Assembly (NCBI GenBank): GCA_902984215.1
Contig: CADWAF010004222.1
Location: forward strand, 1 to 15,240
Direction of reading: 5' to 3'
Source of the DNA: Willaertia magna
Taxonomy: Eukaryota > Heterolobosea > Eutetramitea > Acrasida > Naegleriidae
DNA: 15,240 bases
Shown here: piece after piece, positions 14,660-15,240 of the stretch
How positions within the stretch are numbered: the stretch's first letter is position 1
Layout: every line of letters starts with the position of its first letter
The notes under the pieces: model-generated
Database searches by the model: none
Seen by the model: the letters and a program-made list of their open reading frames with translations, nothing else
Told to the model about the DNA's origin: nothing
Position numbers and translations under genes: made by a program

Positions 14660-15240
14660 TTATTCATCAATAGGTTCTTGTTTTACTTTTTTACTATTAT
14701 TTACAGTAACTTGTTCTTCTTCTTTTTTAATTCTTTTCTTTGAATCATCTTGCTTGGCTGTATCTTTTTCTTGACTGTTGTTATTTATTTCTTCCATTTT
14801 AATTAATGGTTTGAAAAATTGATGTAATGAACCTTTTCCTCTTTGAATTTCAGATAATTTCTTTATACATTTACTTGATTGATTGGCAATTGAATTTACA
14901 AAATCTGACACTTCATAAATATCTAAACATTCTTTTACATTCTTTAATGGTTGTAATACTTTTAATAACTCTGTTAAACCACTAGTTGGCGTTATACCTA
15001 ACCATTTCTTTATATCTTCCATATTATTTAAAATTGCTGGCATTCTATCATGAATATTTGAAAAATCTTTTGAGGCGTCTGTTGTAATAATTGTAAAGGT
15101 ATATTTGTATTCATTTTCATTTTCTTTTTTCTTGTCAAATAAACAAGCAAAGCAAAGTAATTCATTCTTTTCTTTTGGATGAATGTAAACTGCTTGTTTC
15201 TTTTTAAAATTTAGTTCCCTTAATATTGTTTTTTGTAGGA
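14660..15240 (-). CDS. SRAP-domain protein, HMCES/YedK-like abasic-site DNA-protein crosslinker (C-terminal part; 5' end outside window)
   Basis: The frame is open from the right edge (15239) to a TAA at 14660-14662, about 192 codons, so the N-terminus with the catalytic Cys2 lies beyond the window. Visible SRAP signatures in order: LLCFACLFD (domain strand), YTFTIITTDAS, the invariant IHDRMPAIL with the active-site His at 15050-15052, KKWLG, and YEVSDFVNSI. In this family the N-terminal Cys forms a thiazolidine crosslink to abasic sites in single-stranded DNA at replication forks, and the HDRMP His assists catalysis. The tail adds a PCNA-box-like KGSLHQFF (14813-14836) and a Lys/Glu-rich end with lysines in sumoylation-like contexts (IKME, IKKE, VKQE). 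That arrangement agrees with a eukaryotic, replication-linked HMCES rather than a bacterial YedK. The Met at 15043 is internal, not the start. Confidence 0.87.
   Translation of the reverse strand, partial: LQKTILRELNFKKKQAVYIHPKEKNELLCFACLFDKKKENENEYKYTFTIITTDASKDFSNIHDRMPAILNNMEDIKKWLGITPTSGLTELLKVLQPLKNVKECLDIYEVSDFVNSIANQSSKCIKKLSEIQRGKGSLHQFFKPLIKMEEINNNSQEKDTAKQDDSKKRIKKEEEQVTVNNSKKVKQEPIDE

Noticed and set aside
1..15240. tRNA, rRNA or CRISPR array
   Set aside because: Scanning by eye found no cloverleaf with T-arm consensus, no rRNA-like conserved core and no regularly spaced repeats outside the Gly-rich coding repeat.

Overview
This is an AT-rich nuclear segment from a unicellular eukaryote. 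Evidence for this: a short GT-AG intron inside a conserved gene (5371-5430), mitochondrial presequences, secretory signal peptides, AATAAA-like 3' ends, start contexts of the form (A)ACAATG, and compact genes on both strands. The mix of a mitochondrial HHE/hemerythrin-like protein, an OSCA/CSC1 channel, a PPP1R36-like protein (a family I associate with ciliated eukaryotes) and Asn-rich low-complexity protein suggests a free-living amoeboflagellate. A heterolobosean (Naegleria-like) is my best guess, held with low confidence. Every intact gene whose 3' end lies in the window stops with TAA.

Layout. 48-485 (-): small secreted Gly/Trp/Tyr-rich protein. 1139-2275 (+): PPP1R36-like protein. 2288-4909 (-): OSCA/TMEM63-type channel, tail to tail with the previous gene with only 12 bp between the stop codons. 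5139-5768 (+): two-exon mitochondrial HHE protein, head to head with the channel gene. 6178-9058: an extremely AT-rich block with a decayed zinc-finger-type gene (-, four in-frame stops and one frameshift) and a divergent gene (+) for an adenain/Ulp1-like cysteine protease with a C-terminal SAP-like motif, itself split by a frameshift. I read this block as a decaying viral or Maverick/Polinton-like insertion. 9094-9297: an orphan 3' exon of clearly higher GC, just downstream of the block. 9356-10960 (-): secreted orphan glycoprotein. 11060-11978 (+): a synapsin-family (ATP-grasp) gene that has lost its middle and its frame. 12534-14018 (+): Asn-rich, basic, probably nuclear protein, with a likely 5'UTR intron. 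14128-14541 (-): small mitochondrial-targeted protein. 14660 to beyond 15240 (-): C-terminal part of an SRAP/HMCES (YedK-type) DNA-protein crosslinking protein with a PCNA-box-like tail.

The housekeeping genes do not form one pathway. Two themes stand out. Two genes have mitochondrial presequences ending in the same Arg-Phe-Tyr motif. The middle third (about 5.8-12.0 kb) is a zone of gene decay and insertion, holding four broken or orphan coding pieces between otherwise intact genes. Regulatory candidates are a TGGCGCA heptamer shared by two promoters, a TTGAC..GTCAA palindrome in the channel/HHE divergent promoter, and two inverted repeats in the divergent promoter of the AT-rich block.
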